A DNA stretch of 64,000 nucleotides from Wuchereria bancrofti. Its lineage: Eukaryota; Nematoda; Chromadorea; Rhabditida; Onchocercidae. A program made the translations under genes and the position numbers. Numbering within the stretch: the first letter of the stretch is position 1; each line of letters opens with the position of its first letter. The stretch covers positions 18,542,242 through 18,606,241 of the forward strand of contig SSBO01000012.1 in assembly GCA_005281725.1 (NCBI GenBank), read 5' to 3'. Below are positions 40,364 to 53,500 of this stretch, one piece after another. The notes below the pieces were generated by a model. It worked only from the letters and a program-made list of their open reading frames with translations. It had not been told where the DNA came from and did no database searches.

Positions 40364-43300
40364 TCAATCCACTTTCACAGAACTGTATATCTTTTCCACG
40401 AAAAAGAATGCTGACAAGAAACCAACTGCCCCTAAAATTATATATTGTTAAACAAATAAGAAAGTTTACTTCATACAACTTTTTCACTCCCACGCAGCAG
40501 CATTTATATTTTTCGGACGATAAAGAAAGAATGCCCAAGATTTAAATCCAGGGCATCTTTTCCCACAACATAAAAGTACCATATCCACCAAAACGATCTC
40601 CCGACAAAGTAAAAAGTACCAGTTGCCAAAAAGAACATGAAGACAATGATGAAAGTATATGAGAAATAGAGGATAGTTGACACAGTGCCTGTTATAGTTA
40701 GTTTTGCCATAAAGTAGTGGATGCAGTAAACAAAAAGATATACTGCCGTAAAACCTGAAGTCAAGAATGACCGCCACCACCAATGGTAATCCTGCAAAGT
40801 TCAGAAAATGTAATTCCTAATTAAATATTTATCCAATTCCCAAGATTTTTGAATCTTCATTCTTAAAGTGCCAACGATGAGTTTCCAGATTTCATGACCA
40901 AAATAAAATTATGTATTTAATACCACGTACCGAGTTTGAAGAAATTTGATTTTGAAATTGAGTTCCCACTTCCTATTATTTTAACCTTAATTCTACTTGT
41001 TAACTTATGAACACAGAAACGAAAGAACCTTCATTATCTTTTTAAATAACTTATAATAATAAACAATACTTGGAAACTGAAACAAATCAGTTTTTTACCT
41101 CAGCACATAAATGGAAGTAGCAAAGCAGCACCGTAGCTTCGCTGCATGTTATAAACAAAATCAAGAACACAAGAAACAGGAAACCAAACATGTAATACGT
41201 TTGATGAGCCCTATAACAAGATAACGTATGCATTTGATATGTTTCGGATAAAAATTAACCAGAAAAAAAAAATGAAACTGTATGTATAGAATGAAAAGAA
41301 AACAAGCAAAATCAGCTTCTAAATCTATTTCTATGAGCAAAATTTTTTAAAGAAATATTGCAAAATATGCAAATAAAAATATGCCTTCACACATTGCCAA
41401 TTTCACAAGTCAAAGTCAAGTGAACTGCTAATTTTGGTATAAAAGACAAACTATGAGTTAAAAACTCACCAAATGCTATTGAGAATAAAGAAAAGTTGAA
41501 TGAAAATACACCCAAACGGAAGAATACCACCCATAAACATTCCTGCGATTGGTTTCGTGTAAAGTGATTGGTCTGGTACCTGTCGCGGGATTTGATTTGT
41601 GCGTACTGGATGCTCAATTGGCTGCAAGGCAAACAGCAAATAAATAGATGATCTTTTCAGATAGTATGAAGGGAGTTTTCCGACACCTTTTTTCTAGAAT
41701 TGATAAAATGCTAAGTTACTTATCGCGTTAAGCAGAATTTTAACTTATTTTAACGCCTTAACCTGTGAAGGACTGTCAAATGTTTAACATGAAGCATGTA
41801 GAAATATAATCCGAATACCTTAACATATTAGAAGTCCAACTGTGATAGTACTGTCTCATATTATATACGGCTTATAGATTGCATGACCGTTAATGCAAGA
41901 ATTGTTGCCCTCATATCTTATCGATGCTCTTAAAAAGCAGAACAGTGATCTAAGTAGAAAATTATCAAGTTTCCTTACACGTTTCTTGAAGCCAAAATAG
42001 GATCCAATAAATGTTAGCGGAATAGAGACAAAAAGCCAGAGGACTAGAAGCACAACAAGTGTGCCAAATGGCACTGCCGCCGATGAACCTTTTGCCCACA
42101 ACAACAAGTTCGAAACGAAGAATACTGCAAACACGATTCTGCAATAAAGTATCTTTCACAAAAAGTCTCATCATTTCGTCTGAAAAAACTTTTACTAAAC
42201 CGTCTTTACGGAAAGCAGAACTTGGTGGTTCCATTTCCACTTGGCAGAATTATCAAATTTTTGTGTTGTTTAAAAGCAAGAACGAAAAAGTGAACACACC
42301 CAGGAACAAGGAAGCTGGTCATCAATACATTAGTCTTCCATGCCAAGCCATTCATTGCTGAAAATTGAAATGCTTATTACATTTTCTGAAATTTAGATGA
42401 TTAGATGGTTCAAACACGTATTTCGACTGCCGCTATGATTTTTTCTTAAAGTTCCACGAAAATATGCACGAATACAACACTGTGTAGTTCAGCTTGAAAA
42501 TAGATTAAAAAAATGATATAAACGTGATGTCCTCATTAACTAAATCATACCAGTATCTTCATTTCAATAATAAATCAAACAATTACAATCAATTATTTCA
42601 AAAATTCTCACTTTTGTAAAGTCTTGCAGACATGTAACCAGCAACGATACCAAAAAGAACGTAAAGAACGAGTGCGAAGGTCATTAGAGATCCACGATTT
42701 GCTGGTGATAGGAAACCAAGACAAGCAAATACTATATAACGAAAACATATATTTAAAATGGTAGTCCTTTTTTGGATGTTTTATTCAAATACACTGTCTG
42801 CTTGATGGTCACGGAAGGTTTGATGAAGCATTTTTTTAAGAGTCAATTTTTATGCGATCCTTCAAAAATCAATGGAAACATTCTAAAGTTGTGATTTTCT
42901 TGATACTCGTCACACATTTTTCTAGAATTTAAGATATCTTTTCGTCAAAGTCACAAGTCGTATACCAGCTCATTAGTAACAACCAGCTGTAGGTTGATAT
43001 AAAAACCCTACAAAACACCGAACATTTCTCAAGGCCTTAGAAACCAACATAATAAGTATACCAAGAGTGACCGCAACCATAAAGAGGACTTGACATCCAC
43101 TGCCCACAAATACAGAAAGAAACATGGCATATCGTGGTGGACGGAAGACATCACCATGGACCAATTTCCAACCAAATTCTTCTTGAGCATCTTCCTCAAA
43201 TTTTCCAATTTCAAAATACAAAATTCATGGAAATTTTCGGGGAAAAAATGAGGCCTTGAACAGTTTGCTGCTCTTTGCAACTTGTCCGACTCGAGAAAAT

Positions 43301-45921
43301 AACAATGTGTAAAAGTATAAGATTCTTACGAATAAAGCATATTTTTTGGCAATATGTCGCTTTCCTGGATTTTTTTAATGTACTTTACACATCTTTTAAA
43401 ACGTATATTATTATCCCAATCTGGCAGTTAAGGACTACATCACCTTTAAAAAAAGGAACTTTTAAAACTATGTTGTAAGAAACAAAACTGACCTCATTAT
43501 CAAGCTGATTATATCGAATGATGTCGCGATGTAGCGTCCGAAGAAGAATCATGCCAACCTAAGACACTGATAATATTATTCCAGCACAAACAGCTTTTTA
43601 GTTTGAATGCATTAAGCAGAAGAATGAACAGTATCTCACTCAACAGTACATCTTCAAATGGCGAAAAAAAAAAATGATCACCGCCCAATCCTGAATCTAA
43701 GCGAAATGCAGCTTTTTTTTTGCGTGAAACAAAAAGAATAAATCTGCTAATCTAAGAAAAGAACTACCATTCCAGAAAGGAACAAAACGATAACAAGTGA
43801 ATTCAAGATCGAGAACCACTGAATGTTGGGATGTGGAACTGAATCTAGAATATAATCCCATCGTGATGACCATTTCACCTGAGTCGTCTGTAATTTTTTG
43901 TCATAAGAGATTATGGAAACGCTATCCTGGTAGGTAACTGAAATTTTAAAATCTGATGGAATTATGAGATCGTAAAAATCAGAACTATATTAAAGCTTCG
44001 ATTTAAAAGAAAAAATAATAAACATCAAAAATAGTCATTTTTCGACGTACAGAGAATTCATCCAATTTTTATGAGAAATACTTAAAAAAGCAAACCTGCC
44101 ATACAACAGAGTATGTGTAGATAATGCTATCAGGTTTTTCATTAGACTTTATAGGGAACGGCTTTGCAGTGACTGCACAGTCAAGCTTGTCCTTTGCTTC
44201 ATGTTTGATGCTTCGTGGTTGCACTTTGATGCGAATAATTCGACCTCCCACATGTTCCTCCAAGAAGTTTGGATCCTGACTCATGTTGCGATACTCGATG
44301 AGAATATCGACGTGATTGAAAATGTAGTAGCTATCAGGTTGTCTGTAACGTGAATCTAGAACACATGCATCTTTCGGCTTACCATCACTAGTCACGTAAC
44401 AACCCATTGGGAAACCTGTTGTACAGACATTTTGATTTTGTTGGTTGATGAAGCAGAATGTCATCGGCATATTGTCTAATATCCTAAAATAGATTTGTAT
44501 ACATATATGAATAATCAAAAACCCAATCCAGTCACTCGTTTCATTCTAGCTATTACCACGTACAATATAAATCTGTAAAGTCTTGACGACCTTCACTAGT
44601 CTTCTTAATAGTTCAATCTCATTTTCAGTAGGGTTCATTCCCAAATGAAACGATAAAAAATGGTGTTATTTCTTGCCACGAGTACATTATATGTCGCGAT
44701 CATAGATGTCCTCATGTGTGAGTGTTCATTAACAATTAAATGAAGTGTCACTAAATTTCGTAAAAATGCTGAAAGCAATTTAAAAAAGTACCAGTGATGC
44801 TGGTAATTTAATTTCATTCCCTTCCGAAGCAACCACATTTTTTTCTGCGCAAGTGGATCATTGTTGTATTTCTTTTCACATAACAGCTTACACTGCCTTT
44901 GTTCATTGAAGCTTATCTAAAAATTGCAAAGTGAGAAACAAAACTCAATTATTTCAGAATAATTCTGCTAACACATAACATCTCTTGGTATCATACAGTT
45001 GCACTATACAGAGAGATATCTTATTTCGTCAAGCAAAGTTTTATGCATGCTTTCGATGAATGGAAGCCACAACTATTTTGGCGTAGAGAAATAAGCAAAG
45101 AATTCCATTTCAAAGAAGTATGGAAATAATGAAATACAGCTATGTTTAAGCAGGTCCATACTTCATATGGGCTAGGCCTAATTCGTTCTCCAAATAACAC
45201 TTGGCCAAGATTCTCTACTGGCGACTCATTTTCACTGCCAATACAGAAATCGAAACTGAAATACACCAAAAGTTAATACAAAAGCTTTATGCATATTGTT
45301 GTTGTACATTAATTCAAAAACAACGTATTCGTGGTTATAAAAGATGAAAGAATTTACCTGTGGTATTCAAATGGAATAACACTTTGGTCGCTATCCAAAC
45401 GATTTACGTACAGAGTTATATTACTCTAAAAACCAGTTGTATTTCTTATGACCAGTCAAAGCTGTATTATTTTTGTCGCTAAATATGAGCAAATGAAATA
45501 TTTCAAAATTCCTTTCCAGAGCAGATGAAGAGAGTGTATTGTAGGCGGCACAGTTACATAACAACATCAGTAATGAAATGAGTTTGTTGCACTAGATTTT
45601 AAGTAGAAAAAAGCACTACAAACATAGTATACAGCTAATTTGATCTATAGCTAAGACTAGAATTGCGATATTACATTTTAGCTAAAAGAATAGTTGTTGG
45701 TGGTGAGATTTATAATACATTCAAAATATGAGAGTGAACCATACAAGACATTTTCGAAGATTTTTCAATTAGAATCCAGAAAGCAAAAACCGTACTGGAC
45801 ACGACGGTTTCGCAACTTCCTTTTCACAAAAATTGACTGGTGCCAAGCCAGGCAAATAGAAACCCATACAAACATATGTGCAAACACAAAACAACGCAAC
45901 GATACCATTTACTCTTTTCAT
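40364..45921 (-). CDS. TM9SF2: Transmembrane 9 superfamily protein 2 (nonaspanin/EMP70)
   Basis: Fifteen exons: 45796-45921 (ATG 45921), 45358-45425, 45162-45255, 44792-44916, 44096-44483, 43768-43887, 43493-43558, 43062-43194, 42612-42731, 42300-42357, 41979-42138, 41470-41621, 41099-41210, 40620-40791, 40364-40431 (TGA). All phases close, giving 653 residues, close to the ~660 usual for TM9SF2. The protein has a signal peptide, the family start [12 protein letters not shown], a lumenal domain ([23 protein letters not shown]), then the nine-span region with [33 protein letters not shown] and [12 protein letters not shown]. The C-terminus ends KIYSSVKVD, matching the family's KxD-type Golgi retention/COPI-binding tail. 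Members act in Golgi and endosomes in membrane-protein sorting and glycosylation. The match to TM9SF2 rather than TM9SF4 rests on the VNFC start and the long-established TM9SF2 loop motifs. Confidence 0.95.
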
Positions 45922-47594
45922 GTTGAACACTAAATCTGGAAAGTAACTTCAGTAGCATTAAACTGCACTCAACGATATAAAGAAATCCGAAAAAAAGAAA
46001 TAATGTTTAGTTGATGGCCAAAATGTTCGAAAATAATGTTCACCCTTTTTTCCAGAAGAAAAATTTTGTTAACGAATACTAAATTTGCTGTATGCCTATT
46101 TCGTATTTTTACAGACCCAGAAATCTCCCTCATATTTCAAGTTTTATATAAATATAAATGACATTAGCTTAGTCACCGAACACAGATCAGTTCTTAATGC
46201 AAAGAACAAATCATCGACATACACAGTAAACCAAACAAAGGGATGTCTGAAACTGTTTCAATATTCAGACAGTTAACACATTCCTGTTCCGGTATTCACT
46301 CGTACGCCATCCCCACAGTATACATTACTTTGGAACGGCTTTGTCGTCTTATTAATATTCCGTTTTGTTAAAGGAAGCGTTATATCTATTATTTATGTAT
46401 AGGTTATATTTTGTTACATTTATTACTTATGTATATACATATATATATTAGTATTCTGTTTTGATAAGCTATATCTATTTATGTATTTTGTACATATAAA
46501 TAACAAAAAATCCCAAACGAACATTCCGTGGAAAAACGGTGTAACATTTATTTCAGATACCATCTACTGAAGTCACTTAACGAGGACCGTCCTACCTGCC
46601 AGCACCGCAAGACTTCTTAGCCACCACAGCCCATTGCCTCACTAACTGAGGCGGAGAAAAGGAGCTTATTTAACGTAGGGAGCATTATTTAACGCAGCCA
46701 GCAAATACTTTCTAAGGGGTCATTACGAATGAGGGGACGTAGGTGATGTCCGTCAGATGGACGAGAATGAGAAGCACAAGCTAATCTGTCAACTCCTTTT
46801 TGTGCAGGCCATATCATCTCATTATTTATTATGCCCAACCACTGCGCTGTCATTAGCGAAGTGTTATTTATATATTATTAGCTCATAACTGATTTCTGTC
46901 ATATGACTTTGGTCACAATCCTATAAATATGTGATTTTCGTAGTAACTTCGAGTCTTATAAACCTTACCATAAGATAACAAAAGATGGAGGAAGAATACG
47001 TCGTACAATAAACAGTGAAAAAGTATTCAACAAATCAAAATTGAACAGGTCTTCTTTTCGAATGTTTTACGTGGATGAATTCGTAATTAATTAAGGAAGT
47101 GATGTAAAACCATTCTCCTGATCAAATATTTTCTCCTCTTGTAACTAAAGAAGTAAATTTTCGCAGTCCCATTCGCAGTAGTTGCACTTACCCTACTCTA
47201 TTCTGCTTAGCTTTATTAATATCTATCGAAATTGAGCATCAAATTAAATTTTATTTACGCAATGAACAAAGAAAGATGAGAAAATCGGCCAACGAATCGC
47301 TTCTCCTGCACTGGATTGCATAGCTATCAAAAGAATGTCTAACAGAATCAGACATTCGTCCATTAACGAAAAGGTAAGCAATTTAAACAAGTAGTCTCTT
47401 AATCGATCAATTAGTTGCATTTGCATAATTTAACTAATGCGTGCAAATCTGATTTTGCTATTGTCATGGTAACCGTTTTAAACAAAAAAAAAACAACAAC
47501 CGAAGCTACTATAATGTTTTAGTACAGGCGTAAGGAAGTAGGAAGTATTTCCTGTCACGAAGATTCTTGCAACTCATGGGTTTTATTCAAAAAA
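45922..47594. other. Intergenic region between TM9SF2 and the receptor gene
   Basis: The region is upstream of TM9SF2 and downstream of the receptor, both on the minus strand. A relatively G+C-rich stretch at about 46570-46810 stands out from its surroundings and could hold promoter or untranslated sequence. 46380-46510 is a loose repeat of TTTATGTA-like words. No coding exon is supported. Confidence 0.5.
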
Positions 47595-50500
47595 TTACTG
47601 TACATATGAGCTATTGACGAATAATTCGAGTGTATCACCACTCAGTGGTTTAATAGCCGGATTGATAGTCATCGGTGGTCGACTATCATAAAGTACTGGT
47701 GATTGGAGAAGGATAATTAGGGTACCACATACATTGATCACACTGAAAATCATCAGCATCAGTCGATCTAACACCATTGATATGTAGCACCAGTCCTCAG
47801 ATACCTGTATTTTCAACATATTAAGGGATTTTTTAATCATCGAGAAAAGAGAAATGCAAACGAAAAATGTGTATGTCATAGTTAGAATTAAAGACCAATC
47901 TTGGATGTATAAAAGAAACAAAACGCACCTGATCATCTTTTTTCATGGCCCGGAAATGATCAGCAATAAAAGATACATTATCGATCATGCGTCGAATTAA
48001 ATCAGGATGCATCCCTCGCAGCTGCGCCAGCTGAGACAATCGCATTTGGCCGTCGATTAGATTGCTGATCGATAAGAAATAAGGACTTGTTCGACGAGAT
48101 GTTGAAGATGACAATAAATCTAAAGTGCAAATCTAAATTTCTGATAAATCTCTTCGGTTAGAAAAGACAAAAACTTATTACAGCACAAGGGAGATGTGTT
48201 ATTGCAAGGTCTGGAAATCTATTTTTCTGCGTAAAGTATCTTCGAGAGATTGCAAAAAAATTGGTAGTATAGACATTGTGATGATAATAAATATTATTTT
48301 GTGCATAACTTATTCTCGAAACTTGAAAGCTCAGTTTAAATATTTCAACGGTTATTCATTTGTATTTAATTGGCTTTAGTCGAAAGAATCCAAAAATTCT
48401 CAAGAAACCTAGTTCACCTGATGATCTATTGCTGCTTTCCTCAGAAGCATCATCTTCCGGTGGCTTGATGAACAAATATTTGGGTAATGTTTTCAAAAAT
48501 ATGTGACGCATCCATTTCGGCATAGGATGAGTGGTACCAGCTCTACAATGTGGTACAGATTTAGGTTTCTAAATTAGCTCTTTCAAGTATAAACATTGGA
48601 TAAAAGAAGTTACTATGATCAAATATACTGTTAGCATTACTGAACATAAGGACACGTATAAATGGAAACGGTTGCTAACATCTATTAAAGAAGTTAGACC
48701 TACATGGGTGAAAATTGGTTATGAATGTTATTTGAAGCAGGTTTTATATATTTTACACTCTTGTTGGTCATTTTTATAGATTTAAGATTCACTTGGCATA
48801 GTTGATTAATAGTTAAGATTAATTGCTATAAAATAATGAGTGGGATAAGCCAAATATAGACTTGAAGAGAGTATGAGGGAAACTATTCACAATAGCAGAA
48901 TACAAATAAAAGGATATTTTGCATGAAAAGTTAATTTTCATTTTTGATGACAAAAAATTGTTTTCGATCAATAATATTATCAACTATGAAGAACATGAAA
49001 TAATGCCAAGAGGTCATAGTTGAAGTGGGGAATTCTGGGTTTAGAATAGAAAGCTCGTTAAGCTTATTCTAGTTCTAGTATTTCTCATCTGCATTTACTT
49101 CACTACTCTTAAGAAGGATAAAAACGAGAAAGTAGTGCAGGCTTAACTGACCGCCTCTCTACCCGTGTTTTAGATATATTAAGAAAGAATAAAACTTGTT
49201 TTAAAAATTTATGTTACTTCTTCTAAGCTATGAATTGCAGCAGAAAGTGATGTCAAAAAGATCGAATTATAATATGACGAAATAATTTTGTATTGAATCC
49301 ATAAGATTAAAAATTGTCTTGTTTGAAATATAGAAAAAAAAAACAAGTATAAGATATTTTAATTTTATATCTCAAATAAGGAATCATTTATCTAACACTC
49401 ATCCAACGTAGTTCAATTTATCCGCGCTGGCTAGAATGTTACAGTTTATTAGGAATATGCTCAGTGGCGATATGTTTTTATTGTTAAAATCTTTCAGCCT
49501 GACAGCTGAACTTACATTCGACTGTTCAAAAGGTTGTCAGTTCTTTGTCTAACTAAGCTCTTTCGTTATTCGTCAGCTTTTACTCACTGTAGTAATGCTT
49601 TGTTGTAAATACATAAGGTTTAAACTGCAGAACAGTTAACAAAATTATGATTCGGATGCTTTCGGCACACTCATTCGTCTTTTTTACTTCGACTTCGACA
49701 CTGCTTCTGCCTGATTTTGCTTGCCAAATAAAATTTGTCTCCAAATATTTTGGTGTTATCCTACACTACTGCCACTTGTATTTAAGCAGATCCCTCTTGG
49801 ATCGACAAAAAGGAAAAATCCAGAGTGACTATTACTGATAAATCACTCACAATTATTTTATAACGTTTAAGAAAAAACCTCCAAATCTACTTCATTAAAT
49901 GTTCGACGGTACTTGACTGGAGCTCTCCCAAAACAAAACAAAATGGACATAATTTTTAGAATCATTAAATCACTAATAGATAAATAACATACCGGCGATA
50001 GTAGCTCACAGTGAGTACGGATAAGAGAATTGATGCAGAGACGAGAAACATGGTAAATAAAAGATATTTTCCAATCATTGGTATTACCATTGATGTTGGA
50101 GGAATGAGATCAATAAGGACCAAGTAGAACACAGTCAAAGTAACTAGCACTGCTATCGAAAATGAAACTTTGTGTTCAATACCCGGAATATAGAAAACGA
50201 AAGTTGTCAAGATTGCTGAAGCAAAATGAATTAGTATAAAGAGCATACCACATTTTAGTAAGATATTCTGATACTTCACATCTTGATTTTATTCTTCCTA
50301 AAAAAGAAAAAATTCTCATTCTCTCTACAGTCTCCAATATTAACAACTTATAGCCTGTTGTAGAATAAAACTGAAGCAAATTCACCTATCAGCATGCATG
50401 GAATGACCAGGTTGACGGTGTAAAAAAGCGTTTTACGACGGATCGATAAATTAAAAGTAATATCGATATAGAATTCCTGTCCACAACAACCAGGATACAG

Positions 50501-53500
50501 GCGTTCATGTCGACGACTTGTTAAACTTATCAAATCCCACTCACGACTCCTGAAATAAGATTATATTTACAAAAAAAAAAAAAACCAAATTTGAGCAGCT
50601 TTAAAAACGATTGAATAGCACATAAAAAATGGTTCTTGGCAACAAAGAACTTACGGATAATAAGATGATAAATCCATCCCTTGTTCCAAAAATTGATATT
50701 CTTTTCCATTTTCATCGTACTGTGTTTCGATATTATCCGTAGGATTAGTCTTGAAAAACTTGTATTTCAAAAAATAGACTCGTCACAAAAGCTGAAGGTA
50801 TGTTTAGCATTTTCACCGTTTGTAAAAACTTTTCTAATGCTTTAAAAAGTCGACAGTTAATGCTATCCTCTGAACTTACTGGTACACTAAGACAGATCAA
50901 GTTCCTGAATCATATTTAACATCTACTGAAATTCAAAATTTACCGGCAACTGTCGAACATCAATTTGGAAACCGTTGTAAGACCAACCACCAAATTTCAT
51001 TGAGCATGATTGCTTATCGTATGGGAAGTATTCAATATCTATCTTAATAATTTCTTTTTGGTAGTCAAAGTATCAAGAAACTTCGAATTGAAATTTGAAA
51101 ATTGGGATCTCAATAGTTATTTGGAAGCAGTCGAATTAAGAATATTAAAATAAATATTCTACGGGCAGTAACATTACAGAAATGTTCTAAGATGCAGGTG
51201 GAACGAATCAGAAACAAATTACACTAAAAAAAAATGCTAAAAGAGATGTTATTTTGTAAGTTTGGTAAATTATCATTGCATAATTATAGACGTAAGCCTA
51301 CGGGACAAAATGATTTATAAATGCTGGGTGGTTTCCAAACCACTGCACCGGTGTAGTAGACTAACGCATCACTCATGATCGTTATGTGCGGTTCGCCATC
51401 TGCGCTGAAATGAAAGTAAGACTCGATCTCATTCACGTTTCACAGTAAAGAGTAGCTCTTAGTGTGTAATTTCAAATTCCAGATGTTTTACTTGTTATAC
51501 AACAGGATATCCGGTATCCATATCTGATCAGACGGAACATGAAGTTTTCGAATATTATTCCACTTTTCCGGATCCCATGTTAGCTTGTAATCATACCACT
51601 GCTGCAAGGGAATAACACTGCCATCACAGTTTGTTTGAAATCGAGATTAAAAGATTTAGAAGTCCGAAGTAATTTCCCAAAATCTGCACAACCTCAACAA
51701 CAACATTATTTAAAAAAAAATACCATTTCGAGCCATAAATTAGTGGTGAGCACTTGATTAACTTCATCCTGAAAACAAATTTGTGTTAATATAAAATCAA
51801 ATTGTGAATGACCATTGAAGTGAAGTTTTATGAATTACCATTTAGAGATAGATATGACCTCTTTGGCAGAACCGTTTTTATCCGTACTTTGTAAAAATTT
51901 ACAGCAATTTTGTAAAAATTGTCTCAAAAAAAGTTTTTAAAAAGAAAATCCATCAAGTAAAAAAAAAATTGGATGCAATCGATCTATTCAAAATTTTTCT
52001 CTTGAAAATTACAAGTAAAATGAATTGGAATTAATTCTGGAAAAGTATTATCAACTGACCTAAATTAGAATGTCATCCTTTATTTTTGTTCTTTTTTTAA
52101 GAATTGGGAAATATGTGAATCAACGAGAGGAGAGACATCTTTTCGTAACGGTGCAGTTGTGCGGAACTGCTCCGACACAGTGCCCCAATATATCGGGAAT
52201 AGATAAAAATAATTGGTTTAATTGACAGCATGGTCATTGTCAACCAACCAACTCTCTAGCTTTCTACATCCTAAATTCTGTCCCGTAAAACTCTATGCAA
52301 TTGTCCATTTTAAATTTAGCAATGATAATAGAAAGTCAAACTTACTTAATACTCTACATCTAACGGAGTCAGTTCAGTTCCTGAAGTGGGAAAAGATAGC
52401 ATTATGCAGTAATAAAAACGTGATAACTGGAAAATTTCAGGAACATGACTATTGAAGATTATTTTCACTATCTGGCAGTAGGTACGACGATATTTAGTTC
52501 GATGACAATTGTTATATTACTATTTGCTATTCCAGCAATTTATTTGAAGGCAGAACGAGAGCGCGCATATGCTACGACGAAATCAGCTAGTTTTAAAGTA
52601 AAAAATTCAAATAGCTTGAGAAATATTTTTGAAAGAAAATGAGAAAATAAGATGCAAATATATTTTGACACGTTGACACCTTTTATAAAAATATTTTTCT
52701 TCTTCTACTACCCTCTCTAAATTGATCATATTTCCATACCGTCCTCTTTCAGGAGAAATCAAATAAAATGTGGACAGAAATGAAATCGGTGCAAGAAGAA
52801 GTTGGAGTTGCAGTGATTCTTCGAGGACGTCGTTCTCATCCACACATTTTTAGCAGCAATAAACAAGTGGTGTGTTCAGGATGTATACAACTCGGGTTAG
52901 TTTCTCCTTAACCAAAATAATCTCTAAAGATAGCCTTACTTAATTATATGTTTTTTTTCAAAATCAGTTTACTTAAAACCAAAAATATTCCAAATAAACA
53001 ATGACAAGGAGGGAAAAACAAGGGACACGATGATCCGTTCCATACATCGGATCTGGAAGCTTTGCTGATTCGGTTGTACGTTGGGAATTTGTAATTCGCG
53101 TTGGTTTCAATAGAGCGCAACAATTTTTGGAACTTAAATTCCGTAAACTATGGTTCTTTTTTCTCAAAGAAAATTGCTATCAATTCACAAGTTATTAATT
53201 TATTTTGGAAACATAATGCATGCGAAATTTCAGATGCCCCATAGGTCCACCTGGCCTTAGCGGACCTGCTGGTGAAGATGGAATACCAGGAATGACGGGT
53301 AAACCAGGATTACCAGGTGATGATGGCTATGATGTAGAGCTTACACCGGAAGAAGAGCTACCATGTGCAATTTGTCCTGCTGGGCCACCTGGACAGAGGT
53401 GCCATTATTTTTTAATCAGTTGTCCAATTTATGTTTTTTCACATAAAACTTTAGAAAAAACTGTAACCATGATTAAAGCTTTTTTTGGTGTATTTTAATA

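Noticed and set aside
43275..43478. Plus-strand 67-codon frame inside the TM9SF2 gene
   Set aside because: It lies mostly in an intron between two firmly placed TM9SF2 exons and has no independent support.
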